A DNA stretch of 64,000 bases from Dromiciops gliroides (taxonomy: Eukaryota > Chordata > Mammalia > Microbiotheria > Microbiotheriidae): assembly GCF_019393635.1 (NCBI RefSeq), contig NC_057865.1:301458885-301522884 (forward strand), in the 5' to 3' direction. A model generated the notes under the pieces. The model saw nothing but the letters and a program-made list of their open reading frames with translations, was not told the origin of the DNA and ran no database searches. This document shows positions 63,319 through 64,000 of the stretch, piece after piece. The position numbers and the translations under genes were made by a program. The first letter of the stretch is position 1. Every line of letters begins with the position of its first letter.

Positions 63319-63636
63319 CTAAGTCTACTGTTTGTTAACAACCTGCTCACACTCACCATTCTCCCTTGTGGGTGAGCTTCATTTTTTATTCTTCAGTCCC
63401 AGCCTTGCCCCACCAGTAGGGTTAGACCAGTAGGCTATTGGTATTTAAAAGTGGGCTTTTGTTTTGAGATAAAGTTTAGGGACAGCTTTGTGGTTTCCTG
63501 AAGGTGATCCAGGTTGCTTTTTCTCCCCAGAGAACTTAAGGCTCTCCTAGGCCATTTGTATTGTCTGCCACAAATGGATGTACTCAGGCCAAAGCCCTAT
63601 AGGCTGTACATCTTAACCTGGGCTCTAGGACCTTTT

Positions 63637-64000
63637 AAAGCCAAGATGGCAGATTAAAGGCAGGGACTTACCAGAGTTCTGCCAAATCCCCCTCCAAACA
63701 ACTTTAAAATAATGCCTCAAAACAAATTCCAGAGTGGAAGAACCAACAAAAAAGAAACTGCAACACATTTCTAGCCCATGACAACTTAGAAGGTTATCAG
63801 GAAAAGTCTGTCACTGGGATGAAAGTTGAGTGCAGTCCATCACAGGCCAAGAACACCTTGGATGTGACTGAATTAGTAGCAGCAGTTTGGGGCTCTTAGC
63901 CCACAGATAGTAAGGGAGTTGGACAACTGGTCAGAAGAATATTGCAGGGGATCCTTTGTCAGCCCTGGGTGCAGGATTCTGTTGGATTGCCCATATGTGA
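63637..64000 (+). repeat. LINE-1 5' UTR start, runs off the window
   Basis: GCCAAGATGGCAGATTAAAG followed by GGCAGGGACTTACCAGAG is the typical 5' start of mammalian L1. It is on the plus strand, opposite to PPARA, inside its intron. Whether the copy is full length cannot be seen. Confidence 0.75.

Overview
The window is nuclear DNA of a marsupial mammal. Four spliced or intronless vertebrate genes are recognisable. The many interspersed repeats are of marsupial type: tRNA-derived SINEs of the MAR1/WSINE kind, older MIR/MON1-like CORE-SINEs, L1, BovB-like RTE and other RTE LINEs, and one retroviral LTR fossil. I cannot name the species. There are no operons, CRISPR arrays or bacterial features.

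Layout, left to right. (1) 1-14042, minus strand: 5' part of TTC38, nine coding exons with consensus splice sites; the remaining exons lie beyond the left edge. (2) 14043-18728: divergent intergenic space, filled with SINEs and a 3'-half L1 read from the minus strand. (3) 18729-26342, plus strand: PKDREJ, one uninterrupted exon for 2537 residues. (4) 26343-34560: intergenic, containing a nested pile of transposons (27.9-31.9 kb). (5) 34.56-47.85 kb, plus strand: CDPF1, with a GC-rich promoter, a non-coding exon 1 and three coding exons. (6) About 48.9 kb to the right edge, minus strand: the last two coding exons of PPARA, encoding most of the ligand-binding domain, followed by a presumed ~8.9 kb 3' UTR that meets the tail of CDPF1. 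A LINE-1 5' end starts in the PPARA intron at about 63.64 kb and runs off the right edge.

The order and orientation TTC38(-) PKDREJ(+) CDPF1(+) PPARA(-) is, as I recall it, that of human 22q13.31 turned round: TTC38 and PKDREJ head to head, CDPF1 and PPARA tail to tail. The genes have unrelated jobs: a TPR protein of unknown role, a sperm polycystin-1-like protein, a small cysteine-rich protein and a lipid-sensing nuclear receptor. They do not form a pathway.

I found no novel multi-gene system. The more interesting signals are small: a perfect 48-bp duplication of a TTC38 exon end with its splice donor, a pure poly(T) insertion flanked by a 14-bp duplication, an A-B-A-B GC-box minisatellite at the CDPF1 promoter, SINEs sitting almost on two CDPF1 splice acceptors, and a several-layer nest of transposons. 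Protein comparisons with human were made from memory, not by search.
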